Assembly (NCBI RefSeq): GCF_000972845.2
Contig: NC_040033.1
Coordinates: forward strand, 548,344 to 612,343
DNA: 64,000 nt
Source: Larimichthys crocea
Taxonomy: Eukaryota > Chordata > Actinopteri > Sciaenidae
Reading direction: 5' to 3'
The notes beneath the pieces are model-generated. The model searched no databases and was not told where the DNA came from. It saw only the letters and a program-made list of their open reading frames with translations. Below, one piece after another: positions 1 through 12,085 of this stretch (its first letter is position 1; each line of letters begins with the position of its first letter). A program made the translations under genes and the position numbers.

Positions 1-198
1 CTTTACTGGAAACCAACACCTCTTACTGTAAAGGCTGATAACAGGGTGTGAGATAAACCGGTCTGCGTCTGGAAAGATTTCTATAATATCAAACTAGGAT
101 AGAAATGAAAGTACTTTAGTAGTAATGAAGTGAGTGAGGTGTCTGCACATAGATGCAAAGTTACATACTACAATAGTACTATTATTTATATATATATA
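1..198 (+). repeat. Direct repeat X, left copy
   Basis: This stretch is nearly identical, in the same orientation, to 12903-13105; the right copy has a 6-base insertion near its start. It ends in a TA microsatellite (about 190-200), where similarity switches abruptly to the inverted copy of the B7 gene 5' flank. No coding content is seen. Confidence 0.85.
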
Positions 199-1426
199 TC
201 ACACCTGGTTCCTGGTGCACTCATTACATCCCGCACCTATGAATTGGGCATTGTACATGGAGGTGGCACAATTGACAACAGTGTCCTTGGTTGCGGTGGT
301 CCTTCGACCTTCTGACGACTGTTAACCGAGGAGGTAAGTGAGCGTTCACAGCCCGTCTGCTTCTCATAAGAAATCTAAATTTAAATCACAGCCGTGTTAA
401 AACTTGGGTATGAGGCACTGTTCCAGGGAAAGCTTCCAGCTTCCAGGAAAGATCATTAATCAAGACAGATCATACGTAATGAATCTGTATGTATTTAAAA
501 CAATCACACAAAAAAATAATTTTCTCTCATTCAGAGTTCATGATACTTGTCACCTCACTACGGTTCAGTTTTCCTTTCGTACTATACGTAATCCTCTGAA
601 AAAAAACAACGTTTATGGAAAAGAAGCTGTGAGTTGCAACCAACAAAAAAACACTAAACCAAAAATGAACACCCCCCTATCTGTTGATGAAAACGACGTA
701 AACAACAATTACTGATAGCAGAGTTCATGCCTTACTCGGCCAAAGTGGCAAGTCCAGTGTGACCGTGTTACTATCAACCTTTTTATTCAGATAAAATAAA
801 AACATTTGTTTTACCAAGAAGAAGTGAACATGAATCTGTGCCGAGACGGAGATTATAAAGCTTTGGTTGTTAAGCTGAGAATCTGCTTTAAACTTGTTTG
901 ACTAGATCCAAACACAACACTTCACACCCTTGACATGCACAATGACTTCTTTCGTTTCCAGTCTGTGAAGTGAATCCAATGCAGACGTGTCTTAAACCAT
1001 GCATTCTATTCTAATGTGCCAGCAGAGGCAACTCATTGGTGCACATTAGGACTGATTATATGGAGTACTTATGAAAAAACCCCCCTACCTCTCCAATTGA
1101 TTTATCCCACAGTACAGCTTTCTTATGAGTTATGGTGTCAACCAGTTGTTCAGTCTTTTTCATACTGAATGATTACAGCATTTTTAAATTTATGTCTCAC
1201 AAGGTTAAAATAGATCCAAGGTCAACATCACCATCATAGGTTTACAATGGGCTCTGCCCAACTTTTGGACTTTCTTCATGGATTTGGGTGAACATGGAAC
1301 ATATCTATTCTAGGAGTGGATGTGGTGAGCTTTCCCCACTTCCCCCTGGTAAACACACCAACATTCTTTTACCTACGCTGTGATTGAACCCACACCAGAG
1401 TCATGCTTATCTGGAGGGGCTGGACC

Positions 1427-1583
1427 CAAGGGGCGTCCGCCAGGAATTTTTGGGCCCCATGATAAAAAAAATCTACATGGGCCACCCTGTGCAGTTTGTC
1501 ACCACTCTATTTTTTGGGGCCCTTGTCATGTCGTGGCCCTTGGAATTTGTCCTAACTTTTCCACCCATACAGTACGGGCCCTG
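1427..1583 (-). mobile_element. hAT-type MITE, copy in left arm
   Basis: This is the inverted counterpart of the MITE at 18072-18227 and sits at the equivalent place in intron 1 of the B7-like copy. The flanks (gctggacc at 1419, ggtggacc near 1585) are decayed versions of the same target duplication. The element was therefore present before the two arms separated. Confidence 0.7.
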
Positions 1584-2399
1584 GGGTGGACCCAAACCCA
1601 GATCCTTAGTCTGCCTGGCTACAGTTGCCCGACCCTGGGACCAAAACAAAACCCCGTCTTGCCAATTGGTGTGTGTGGAGGGGAAACTGGGTACTGTAAA
1701 CTCACTATGTAATATTATCCATTGCTATTTTGTTATGCAGATGACAACAGTTTACACAGCAGAACCAGGACTCCTTGGTCCTTGGGTTCAAATCATCCAC
1801 CCTCTGGATCAGTTCTGTTGTTCAATCTCATGTCTTCCGAGACTCGGAGTTTGGGTTTATATGGTCATAAAAGTTGATAATCGACATCTAAATGAGGCTC
1901 ACTTTTCCCTGAGTGAACCTTATTCTGTCGTGTTCCCTCACCTGATGTTTTACAGATGCCTAAACTCTGCCCATATCATGGAACAGCTGCTATCTTAACG
2001 CTGCCAGTTTTAAGCCTGGTGATGCTGCGGAATTCCACTGATGAGGATCCACGTAAAATCCTGTCCATTCCTACTACCACAACCAACATCAACTCGCCAC
2101 AATCAGGGCGCCCCGCTACATAGTGCAGAACATCACTGTTCAAGATTCATGTCTCCACGAGGGAACGCATTCACTCCTTGCTGAGAAGGACAGACGGTTC
2201 AGGAACAAGGGGAATACAGTGTTTACACCAGCACCTATCCATGGCAACCAGGGGTCATTTATTTCAACATAGATGGGAAGGTGTGAAATTCATTTCAAAT
2301 TCACAATGCTCTCTCTCTCTCTTAGCCAGCTAGTATTACTTACTAGTCCAACAGTCAACTTTTATTCATCGCACGATTCGGCCAGCAGCGTCCTCTTGG

Positions 2400-2690
2400 G
2401 CCTTTTTGCCTCCATCAGAGGCTGTGACGCTGATTACATTGCCGCTTGTCTAGCTCCAGTTCTGGCACGGCCGGCTCACTCAACATAGCTTTCGCCCTGC
2501 ACCAATGCCTGAAAAACAAAAAACACCGTGGCACAACCGCCAACACCCCGCAACAAATTATAGGCTCCGAGCTCACAGTCAGCCCAGCTAACAAAGTGAG
2601 GCTAAGCACGCCTACAGCAATTTCTGTTACTGTTCATCAGACACTCAGTAAAATCACAGGAGCTGATCCACAGCAGCTGGAAGAGCGATC
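2400..2690 (-). repeat. Dispersed repeat shared by B7-gene introns, left copy
   Basis: Similar to 16985-17290 in inverted orientation, as expected for the two arms, and more weakly to 31540-31760. It contains the conserved words for a CTGTGATTTACAGAG end and an inner TTAGCTCA core. Short open frames here are not supported as genes. Confidence 0.6.
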
Positions 2691-5568
2691 AGGTGGAAAC
2701 CTCCATAACAACGTCTCCACCACCAAAAAACAGAGAAATAGTTCCAGCAGCACGACAAAGCAGCAACAGATAGCGTCGGGAGTATTTTCATTCTTACACA
2801 ATGTTGCTTTGAGGATTGCTCTGACACAACTAGTCATCGAGGAACAACATGCTGAAGTGCAGATTTATTCCAGTTCGTTGCACTGGAACTGCGGTGAACT
2901 CACAGAGTCTTTGGCTGTAATAGTTCCACTCCTGGGAAGAGAAGCCTGCATTTATTCAAGGCTGTGAGAACAGGTCATCTTGTAGATACAGTAAAAACTT
3001 TGTTGATTGCATCAGGACACAACAACCCAAAGGCTTTATGGATAAGCCGAGCATTGCCTAGCTGGCCACCTACAGACATCCAGTAGTTTCTTGAATTACT
3101 TGTATAGAACATTCATGCACCTAATAAAACTTCATAATGCTTCTCCGAGAGCAAGTCTGCAGTGTAAAGTCTGACTTGAGCACCTTCATTCATTATAATA
3201 TAATGCTTTCTTTCTCAAATCTGTACTCATAGTTTACAATTTTCAGTATGACACATTATTTAAGAATCAAAAACTTTCATCTTCAAGTTTTCAGAGTCTT
3301 CCACCTCACCACTTCCAAAAACATCTTCCAGTAAATGATATTCTTTTCTTTGTTTTTGCAGCTCCTGTCCGTGAAGTCAACATTCAGAAGAAGAAAAATC
3401 ACTCACCTGCAGCTCAGAGGGGATATACCCTAAACCCTAAACTGGCCTGGTCCACCAATCCTCCGTCTAACGTGACCAACAAGGAAAGAACTCGGGACCG
3501 CTGCAGCAGATCTACAACATCAAAAGTTCTCTGGTTTCAGACAGCGTCGCTCTGGACTACACCTGCACCATCAGCAAGCAGAAGAGCGAGGACGGAGCAG
3601 TGGTATAAACCAAGTAAGTGTTTGGACGACCTGCAGTCACCGTGACGGTGGCTCACGCTTTTGTAAAAAAATAACCGAAAAATAACTTCTGTTTTTTTTA
3701 TGTTATAGAAAACTGTAAAATTATCTCTGCTAATAATGAAATATTAAGCTGTATACATAACAATTGATACAGACACATAACAATAATAATCATCTGTAAT
3801 TAAGTGTATGGCTTTTTATAACAATTAATGTACTTTTAAAGGTGAATCTTATTGGGTTTCACACGAAGTTATACATTTACATTCAAACTCTGTAAGCTAA
3901 TTTACAGAAATAACAGTCGTTTTGTTTTGATTTTTATTGTGTATAAATCTCTGTAGAAATTAGACATATGTGCATAAACAACCAAACTATTGTTTTAAGT
4001 ATATGCCATTAATGTCAAATGATTTCTCTTTTTTTACAGAAAAAACACTTATAGTGTATTCTCTCTTCTTTTTTTAATTACAATGTAAACAATTGTAAAC
4101 AATACAAAGCGCACTGTTTCTTGAGGTTGAGGATGTTGTGCCTTGGCAAAACACCCAGTGGGTAAAAGCAATAGTGTTTTTTGTGTTTTATCGTTTCAGC
4201 TTCTATCAATGTTTCAAACACTGAAACAACAATACCCTGCCAAGGCCACTGACCCTCCGGACAAGGCTCGTCTGGACATTCAACCAAAGACAGATCATCC
4301 TGAACCAGACTGTAGGAGATACCCCTCACAGCCTCAGAGGACGTGGGAGAAGCTGGTGAAGGTGTGTTAGAGTCAGGCGACCTCACCCTACAATACCTAT
4401 CTTCAGTCATGACGGGATGGTCAACCTGTGAACAAAAGTTAATGATGAGGAGACTCGTATTACAAAACTCCATTCTGAGGATAGAGAACAGTTCAGGTAA
4501 GTCAAAAAACTCTTTGTCTATAAGAAGAATTGTTATTCATGGGTTATCTGAGTCAATGCTTGGCCATGTTTACACACCCGCATTGTAGATGTGTACATTA
4601 CACCTTGATGCTGCAGGAAATATCTCACACAGAAGTTTGTTTTGTAGCAAGATTAATGAACTCAATCTTTTATCATTTCAGGAAATCCAGCTTTAATTGC
4701 AGGCATTGTAGTTGGTGTGATTCTGGCAATAATCTCCGTGGTACTTCTTATAAAGAGAAAATCCATATGTAAAAACAGAACTTCGGTATTATAAAACCCT
4801 CTTCAAGTAAGTGCACTTCATAATTTGCATTATATAAATAATAATAGATCAAAAAAATAATAACAGCACTGCTGCATGATACAAGAACACTGTTAGAGTG
4901 AAGTCTAGTATACATTTCCTCCAATATCATTTTACCAAGCCTGCTGTAATCCATTTAATTAATAAATTATGGATCAATGAATCTTTCTCCTCGGCTGAAA
5001 GTTGAAATTAACTATCTTGGAAAAAAAACAAACTGACAAAATCTGACCAAAAACAAATTGTTTATGTTTGCTGTGATATTAACTGTTTATTGTAGTGGCT
5101 GTTTATAGTGAGAATAGAAGGGTTATTGGAAGTTTTAAACTGACTAAATTCTGTCTTCTTTAACATCATCCAGCAACTGGAGGATCTGAACAGGGGAAAC
5201 GAAAAATGCAGCAAGACTTGAATGTATATGTCAAACAGGACATGGTGCTGAATCCATAAATATACCTTTTACTTGGGACTGAACGACATTCGATGCTGTT
5301 AACATGTCTCAGGAACTGACGTTGTTTCTCCTACACTGGAAAACCAGAGAGAGCGAGCCTTCAGTTCAACGCTGACGGCAAACGTCTTATCAGGACCGAC
5401 TAATGAGACAAAGCACACTTTTGCACTAAAACCCTGAGCCCTTCAGTGTTTCTGCAACAGTATGCTTTTTTGTTTTGTTTTGCATGGGATTGAGATTTTG
5501 ACTGCTGTTCTCCTACTTCCCACACTCAGACAAAATAACAGAAGTGATTAAAATAAGAACAGCATGAC

Positions 5569-5574
5569 AATAAA
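5569..5574 (+). terminator. Poly(A) signal of the left B7-like copy
   Basis: AATAAA about 310 bases past the tail stop. The aligned place in the right arm (around 13922) reads AGATAAA on the gene strand, so the canonical hexamer is present only in the copy whose exons are broken. Confidence 0.4.
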
Positions 5575-5599
5575 GTGACTCCCAATAACTGAATCTCTC

Positions 5600-7030
5600 A
5601 GTTATTGTGGTACGTCCAAAAAAAAAAAAGCACAGAGAAGTGGAAAACAACAAAGCTTCAGTTGTCACGTGTCTCTAACCTGTTGGTTAATTCTAATGAA
5701 TTCTGACTCCGGGTCAAAGTGAAGTTTTTACTGATTTGATTACATGCCTGTGTGTCTTTGAAAACATAATTACGTGGTTTTGGCTGTTGTTGTTGTTGTT
5801 GTTGTTACACCTTTAAAGTATCCAGACAGCTCCTGTAATGATAATTGTTTTGAATGTAATCCAACTACATCCTGATCTGACGCTCTTTTGGAAACATTGT
5901 TGCTTGACCTTGTCGAACGAAAGTTTTCTGGCTTGCAAGGTGAGAGCTTCAGAGCAGAAACAAACACTATGAAGCTTCTGAAACACAAACAGTGAATTCA
6001 CGAAAAACACTGCTGATGAAAGAATAAGTTTTTATGTACATTGTACTTTTTCAATCAAGATTTTCTTTGTGGTTTTTTATTTTATTTTGGTAAAAACTTA
6101 TCACATTAAAAAAAAATATTTATTGAATTTTGTTTCTGTGTTTGTTCAAAGGTCGAGCAAACGTTCCTCAAACCGACAAAACTCTCCTCTATCTAAACTA
6201 TCAGCGGCTCGGAGCTACAGTATGTGTGTCTTAGTAGCAGCTCAGAATCTTTTGAATGGTCTATTTTACAGCTTTACCTTTACTCATGTCGTATATTCAG
6301 TGACGATTGCAGTTGAAGATGTTTGAAGAGAAACTCAGTCGACAGTGTCTTAAATTTATTACAATAGTTCAGTATCGTAGCAAGTAAAAACATTACTTGG
6401 AGAGCCCCTGGCGAATGATGAGACTCTCCCGAACTTGCAGGGCAAACCCTATTTACTATGGAGGTAATTCTTTCCCATACATGCAGTCAAAAAATAGGCA
6501 ACAGTATACTCTTTATTTAAGAGAGGGACGGAGGTGGTAATTTTCAAGGCATGTGATAGCAAAGGAGGTTAGATTCAGATCTAACCTAATACCAGGATAG
6601 TGACCTTCCGGCATCCCTCTCCAATTGACCCAAAGTCCAGACGGCCTTAGAATACCAGCTAACCACACAATAGTGTCCATGTCCCATGTATATAAATAGA
6701 TAAATAATAGACATTGTTAGTATGGGAACTTTTGGTTGTTAACTTTTGGGCAATCATGTGCAGACACCATCAAGCGGGAAGACAACCATCACGTCACCGG
6801 ACCGACACACGCAATCACAAAGACCTCACTCACACTACTTCATCACTGGACACTACAAAAGTATATTTTCATTTCTTCTCCTCGTTTTGATATTAACAGA
6901 ATTTTCCAGAAACGGCAGACCTAAGCTCATAGCTCACATCCCAATAATAGTTACCTCCCATACAGCATCTCAAGCTTTATACAGTCCAAGGGAGGTTTGG
7001 TTTCCAGTAAGGTTTCATTTGTCCACTGGT
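5600..7030. other. Arm-internal sequence without recognised gene
   Basis: About 5600-6190 matches 13290-14000 in reverse. About 6190-6990 has no counterpart in the right arm and no recognisable coding content. The short frames here have no domain or splice context. Confidence 0.6.
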
Positions 7031-7079
7031 TGACTGGGACTCCCTCTCAGTCTAATCTTGTCGTAGGGGCGTCTTCTGG

Positions 7080-7375
7080 ACCCACCCATCCCCCCGATAA
7101 GGTCTAAGTCCACCAACCACAGTGGTCACAAAATCTGTGGGGGGACAACATCCATCCATTGCTGTCAACCAGGGTCATGTGTGACTGGGCCAGTTCATCA
7201 TCGCAGGGCATAAGACAAACAACCATTCACACTCACATGGTCACCAATGAACCGATTATTGGACTGTGGGAGGAAGCTGAAGAACAGACAACCCACACAC
7301 TCCACGACAAAGGTCCCAGCCGAGCTTCGAACCAGAAAACCTTCTTGCTGTGAGGTGACAGTGCTGACCACTGTC
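7080..7375 (-). repeat. Widespread teleost interspersed repeat
   Basis: Carries the familiar words of a very common fish repeat: GACTGTGGGAGGAAGC, AACCATTCACACTCACA and TTCTTGCTGTGAGG. The counterpart in the other arm is 12540-12770. A third, partial copy of the same family is at 36030-36130 and another at 46955-47070. Non-coding. Confidence 0.7.
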
Positions 7376-7822
7376 GTTGCTGTGTGATTGGAGAATTACA
7401 GTCACAGAGCTGCTGCTGTTTTTCTGGTACTGAACAAAGTTTGCCAGGCCAGACGAGGTGTTTCCAAAGAAATCAAATACCACAAAAACTTTCCTTTTTG
7501 GTGACGGTCACATTTATTTCACAGACGAAGGGAGAAACTTACATTTCACGACTGGCTTGCAGTTGATAGTTTTACCATGTGCTCCTCACCATCTACTAAC
7601 CAGACTGATGTAATGAATGCAGCTGGTGCTCATCTGTAATCAGTATATACAAAGAAAACAACAATCCCCTCTAGTGGTTAAAATCAAACATACATACACG
7701 TGGTCCACAGTCGGCATCAGCCACAGAGAACATGAAAATAACCCAGACTCAAGATATAATGACATGAACCATAACACAAGTTACATAAACACTGTATGTG
7801 GAGTAATGTAAATGTACTTAGT

Positions 7823-7832
7823 NNNNNNNNNN
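7823..7832. other. Assembly gap (10 N)
   Basis: Ten Ns. The left inverted arm reaches exactly to the gap; its last matching word, ACTAAGTACATTTACATTACTCCACA on the other strand, is found at about 12090. The sequence on the right starts inside an LRR exon fragment, so this is where a scaffold join or local collapse should be suspected. Confidence 0.99.
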
Positions 7833-8788
7833 GGTTCAAACACAATTTTTTAAGGAGTACTTTCCCAATCTGGAACAGAGCTTGGACCTGACAGGGGTTT
7901 TGTTTTGTGGGAGTTGTGTCGTGTATGGAAGGTTTGTACCCCAAAAAATAACCCAGTTACAACAAACTGACGGATCAGGAGTGGAGACACTGTCTGCTGG
8001 CCTGGAGAGTCCAAACTGTAGACTGCAGACTCTGAGGTCAGTTCACTGACTGTTAGTTTTTTTTTTGTACATATTCAGCATTCACCTGAGCACAAATCTG
8101 AAGAAATTTCAACTTTTTCAGAAATGTTCTTTTTGAATGGTTGAACCATTGTTATATAAGCTGCACCAACAGATGCCAAAACGTCACAATGAAGCATCCT
8201 CTGTTTGGGGATGGAAAAAAGTAAGCCATAGGTCCTTGAGATCCTTGAAAGTTTGTGAAATTGACAGTTTTCCTTGTTGATCTACAGTGTAGGAATTAAC
8301 TCAAAGGGGAAATTTGATCCAAACAGTCTTTACTTTGGTAGACAAACAATGATTTATCTCAATCAGACTCTTAAATCCCATGTTAGCTGCTATTTCAAGA
8401 CAGACTTGAACAAACGTAGACCTTTTTAATGACAATACCGATTAAGACAGACATATAAGTTCGATGGCCAATTAATATATAATAAATGCTTTCAGTTAAA
8501 AATATCCAATTCATGTGATCCCCTTAATCAGAGACTGGACTGAGATCAGCAAGGTTATTAAATCCGTGTCGACATGAATGTGTCGGAATGTTGTGCGTGA
8601 CGTTTGGATGAGTCTGTAGAAGGTGACATTATGATGATCCACATAAAACAATGACAAAGTCACTCTACTCATTTTAGAGAAAAGCTCATGGATTAGGACA
8701 TGTAATGTTGAGCTGCACATTTCAAACCTGAACACATCGTGATTGGATCATAAATGGATTTTTATCACATCATTTATTCTTTATTCAG

Positions 8789-8961
8789 ATTAGCGCTGCA
8801 GTTTGTCAAGAGATCAGCTTGCTTCTGTGGTCTCAGCTCTGAAGTCCAACCCCTCCCATCTGGACAGAGCGGACCTGAGTGTCAACGACCTGCAGGATTC
8901 AGGAGTGAAGCTGCTTGTGTATTTTCTGGAGAGTCCCACACGTGGGACTGAAGACTCTGAC
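8789..8961 (+). pseudogene. NLR LRR exon (unit A, first)
   Basis: Acceptor TTCAG at 8784-8788. Reads [20 protein letters not shown] and then LQDSGVKLL. One frame shift is needed near the start, and the donor is GAC|GTCAG instead of GAG|GTCAG. Confidence 0.7.
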
Positions 8962-9355
8962 GTCAGACACCACTTTTTTTACATCTGAATATTGGCTTTA
9001 TATGCTTTTGTTCACATTTCTCCAAAATTCATCCTGATATGTGTAGCAGCTTTTGTAAACTTTGGGATCTTGTGTAGAATCTTGGATGAATTTCTGTGGG
9101 TTTTTCTTTGTGTTTTGGCTGCACAACATTTTTGTGTATAGATGGAGCCACGGTGGAGCGGCAGAGTTCAAGTTCTTTTTCTTTGTCATTTACAGTTTTG
9201 AACCGGCATCCGGTTGGGTTCATGTGTTTGGAGTTTCCATTTTATAAACTCTACTTTCTAAACCTTCTTCAGCTCTGAACAGATTATTTAAACATTGAAT
9301 GATTTCAAGCAGGAACATTGTCTTCTAAACTTACATAATTTTATTCTTTATTCAG

Positions 9356-9532
9356 ATTGAGGAGCTGCAGTTTGTCAGAGATCAGCTGTGCTTCTCTGGC
9401 CTCAGCCTCGAAGTCCAACCCCTCCCATCTGACAGAGCTGGACCTGAGTGACAACAAACCTGCAAGATTCAGGAGTGAAGCTGCTGTGTGGATTTTCTGG
9501 AGAATCCACCACTGCAGACTGAAGACTCTGAG
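9356..9532 (+). pseudogene. NLR LRR exon (unit A, second)
   Basis: Acceptor TTCAG at 9351-9355, donor GAG|GTCAG at 9533. Encodes [16 protein letters not shown], then [14 protein letters not shown], then a shifted LRR tail ending CRLKTLR. Confidence 0.7.
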
Positions 9533-9915
9533 GTCAGTTCACTGACTCTCGGTACTATTGTAGATCTGATGTAACTTTTCCTTAGTTCATATTTTCACTG
9601 TTTCTGTTATTGAATTTAGGATCTGCAGTCACAAAGACTTGCACGCGCACACCACACATACAGACTTGACTGAGATCAGCAGCATGTTTATTATTCTGTG
9701 TTGACATGAAATGGTGTGTCTAATGTTGTGCTGAGTTTGGATGATGGCTGTAGAAGGCTGACATTATGATGATCCACATAACACAATGACAAAGTCACTC
9801 TACTCATTTAGAGAAAGCTAATTGATTAGGACATTACTGTTGAGCTGCACATTTCAACCTGACACATCTGATTGGATTTAAATGGATTTTTACACATCAT
9901 TTATTCTTTATTCAG

Positions 9916-10089
9916 ATTGAGGGAGCTGCAGTTTGTCAGAGATCAGCTGTGCTTCTCTGGCCTCAGCTCTGAAGTCCAACCCCTCCCATCTGACAAAGCT
10001 GAACCTGAGAGGAAACAAGCGGCAGGATTCAGGAGTGAAGTACTATGTGATTTCTGGAGAGTCCACACTGCATTCTGCAGAGACTCTGG
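9916..10089 (+). pseudogene. NLR LRR exon (unit B, first)
   Basis: Acceptor TTCAG. Encodes [20 protein letters not shown], then KLNLRGN and QDSGVK. The frame breaks before the terminal CRLKTLR-like part. Confidence 0.7.
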
Positions 10090-10761
10090 GTCAGACACCA
10101 TTTTTTACTTCTGTGCGTGAGATTAATATGATGTGAAAGTTGTTGCTGACACTAAACTGTCAGACAACAGGCGATATTATACTGGAATCCACACTGAGTA
10201 TCTGAATGCTAAAGTCTATTTTCTTCTTCTATGGTTTAGTCCATTGACTGTGGCAGAGCATATATTAAAGAACTTATCTTTGTTTAAAAAAAAAAAAAAC
10301 AAACAAAAACAGATTAAATAATAACTCTATTTCACAGTCGACATAACAAATATATCACTATTTCTTTTTCCAACATTTTGATGAAGCATATGAATGCTTA
10401 TACTGACTGAATAGTTTAGACTGAACATGCTTTGATTTTAGGACTTCCACTTTTCCTCAAGAACATATTGTTTGATGTCTTTTGTTCACATTTCTCCAAA
10501 ATTCATCCTGACTATTTGTCATCTTTGTAAACTTTGGGATCTTGAGTCTTAATTTCTGTCATTAATATTAATGAGAGCTCTTGTGACTTTTGTATTTGAC
10601 AGTTGTGAACCTGCATCCTGTTGGGTTCAGGTGTTTGGAGTTTCCCATTTTAACTTCTAACTTTCTAAACTTCTTCAGCTCTGAACAGATTATTAAACAT
10701 CGAATGATTTTAAGCAGGAACATTGTCCTTCTAAAGTTTACATCATTTATTCTTCATTCAG

Positions 10762-10933
10762 ATTGGAGATTGCAGTTTGTCAAAGATCAGCTGTGCTTCT
10801 CTGGCCTCAGCTCTGAAGTCCAACCCCTCCCATCTGACGTGCTGGACCTGAGTATCAACAAACCTGTATGTTTCAGGAGTGAGGCCTCTGTCTGATCTTG
10901 GGAGAGTCCACACTGCAGTCTGCAGACTCTGAG
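10762..10933 (+). pseudogene. NLR LRR exon (unit B, second)
   Basis: Acceptor ATTCAG, donor GAG|GTCAG at 10934. The same LRR consensus in a shifted frame ([16 protein letters not shown] is the out-of-frame reading). The next recognisable exon is the PRY/SPRY start at 11508. Confidence 0.7.
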
Positions 10934-11507
10934 GTCAGTAGAGGGTTGCAGTCAGTCCATGTTTGGTCTCAGCAGATTGTACTAAACACAGTACGTACAA
11001 AGCAACAGAATCCAGTATTTCCTGTAAACCTCGCCTTCTCAGCGGCTGCTTTCCTCAGTGAAGCTGTGAGAGGAGAACGGTGACAGGCTTCAGGATTGGA
11101 CAGAAAGACAGAGAGAGAGTTTTTGGTTGATGTGAAGACGGACTGTTGTTGTTTGTGTTCATTTTTAACTCTAACAGCAGTAAATCATCAATAAGTTGAG
11201 CAGTGAATGTCTCTGTTTCTGCACTGATGGATGCGTTCAGGGACTGTCAGCACTTTAATTTCTCACTGTGGTCCTTGAGTGAATGTGCAGAGTCAACAGA
11301 CTTGATGCAGGTCTGTGAGCTTCAGCCAACCGTTAACATGAGAGCTGACAGGAAGCTGGCTACGCTACACAGCCGCTCCACTTGTGCTGAACATATAAGT
11401 CCTGCTGGTCTTTATACTGATGTGCTGCTCACTGACTGACAGCTGATGAAGGGAGTCTCTGGAAACACTGATTCATGACTTCTGTTGTCTTCTGCTTCTC
11501 TCATCAG

Positions 11508-11700
11508 GTGGGAGTCGTGGTGAGAAAGGTGTTTGTGTTGAGAGAGGATCAGCGAGTCCTGATGATCCAGAGAGGTTGAAGCAGCAAGCATCAGCTCTGA
11601 CGGGGCCATGTTACTGGGAGGTGGAGTGAGAGGAGAGCTTCATCCAGCAGAGAGACTGACGGAGGAATCACAACAAGTGGAGATGTTTTCCCTTTTGAGC
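11508..11700 (+). pseudogene. Partial PRY/SPRY (B30.2) exon
   Basis: Acceptor CTCATCAG at 11500-11507. In one frame it reads SPDDPERL, then LTGPCYWEVE and a stop, matching the start of the B30.2 domain that ends many fish NLRs. The rest of the domain is not recognisable. Confidence 0.65.
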
Positions 11701-11759
11701 TTTGGATAAAAGCATCAGCTTCATAACTAAATGTAAAATATAACTCATGGACATCTGAT

Positions 11760-12085
11760 ATTCTCAAAGACTACAATACTGCATTTTTCAGATGTTGGTT
11801 GATGTTGTAATCTAATCAGCTTTAGTGAAGTCGAAGTCCACTGTCCAGGTAAATTTTCCCTGTTAGTGGCGACGAGCAAGTGCATGTGAAATATCGGCTA
11901 ACAACTGTCAGGGTAATTGTACTGCAGTAAAAAGTCCAATATTCCAGTGTAGCGCAGTAAAATGTGTAAAAGTAAATGACATTCTGAGTAAATGTACTCA
12001 CAAACTACTACTACTACTCATCCAAACTGAAGCATCTCCTGACGTCTTCATTCATCACCTTCAGTTAGTTTAGACGTGAGAGAAC
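11760..12085. other. Gene-free stretch between NLR fragment and right arm
   Basis: No coding signal. From about 11930 it contains the AGTAAATGTACTCA-type words of a common fish repeat (similar words at 43660-43700 and 46380-46515). Confidence 0.5.

Larger units (their letters stand above)
257..5258 (+). pseudogene. HHLA2-like B7-family gene, degraded plus-strand copy
   Basis: Six exon equivalents of the minus-strand gene at 14281-19396 are present in order: signal exon about 257-333 (donor gtaagt at 334), first Ig V 1956-2280, Ig C 3362-3613, second Ig V 4200-4496, membrane exon from 4682, and tail near 5174-5214. Splice sites for the first five are mostly kept. The membrane exon still reads as a hydrophobic helix (LIAGIVVGVILAIISVVLL). 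The Ig exons carry several 1-2 base indels that break every long frame; in the second Ig V exon, for example, one C is gained and two bases are lost relative to the right copy. The 38-base tail exon was not found. The last acceptor reads CAACTG where the right copy has CAACAG. A poly(A) signal AATAAA remains at 5569. It is either a true pseudogene or a functional gene with poor consensus sequence. Both fit what is seen. Confidence 0.75.
205..7822 (+). repeat. Left arm of large inverted duplication
   Basis: This arm matches the reverse complement of about 12085-19467 in collinear order: 257-333 with 19327-19396, 1956-2280 with 17392-17703, 3362-3613 with 16046-16297, 4200-4496 with 15157-15450, 5460-6000 with 13560-14030, and 7030-7815 with 12105-12900. 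The arms differ by many substitutions and small indels, so they are diverged paralogues rather than identical copies. About 6190-6990 (left) and 13110-13290 (right) do not match and look like separate insertions. The similarity on the left stops at the N gap. Confidence 0.85.
7940..11700 (+). pseudogene. NLR-type (NLRC3-like) fragment: LRR exons plus partial B30.2
   Basis: At least five LRR exons of the fish NLR type are seen: an end fragment up to 8036, then 8789-8961, 9356-9532, 9916-10089 and 10762-10933. Each full one starts after TTCAG and ends near ACTCTGAG before GTCAG. They encode variants of [20 protein letters not shown] with SHLTELDLS and LLCDFLESP. All four full exons contain one- to few-base indels or changes that break the frame. 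The exon from 11508 holds the PRY/SPRY start (SPDDPERL, then GPCYWEVE) and stops within the domain. No FISNA, NACHT or effector domain is visible upstream, where the N gap lies. NLRs of this kind are cytosolic innate sensors. This is a truncated copy, or a real gene in badly resolved sequence. Confidence 0.8.

Noticed and set aside
1384..1998. 204-codon plus-strand open frame
   Set aside because: It runs through the MITE and intron 1 of the left B7-like copy, in a frame unrelated to the Ig exons, and lacks domains.
2446..2967. 173-codon plus-strand open frame rich in Ser, Thr and Gln
   Set aside because: It lies in the intronic repeat shared with 16985-17290; the frame is not kept in the paired copy.
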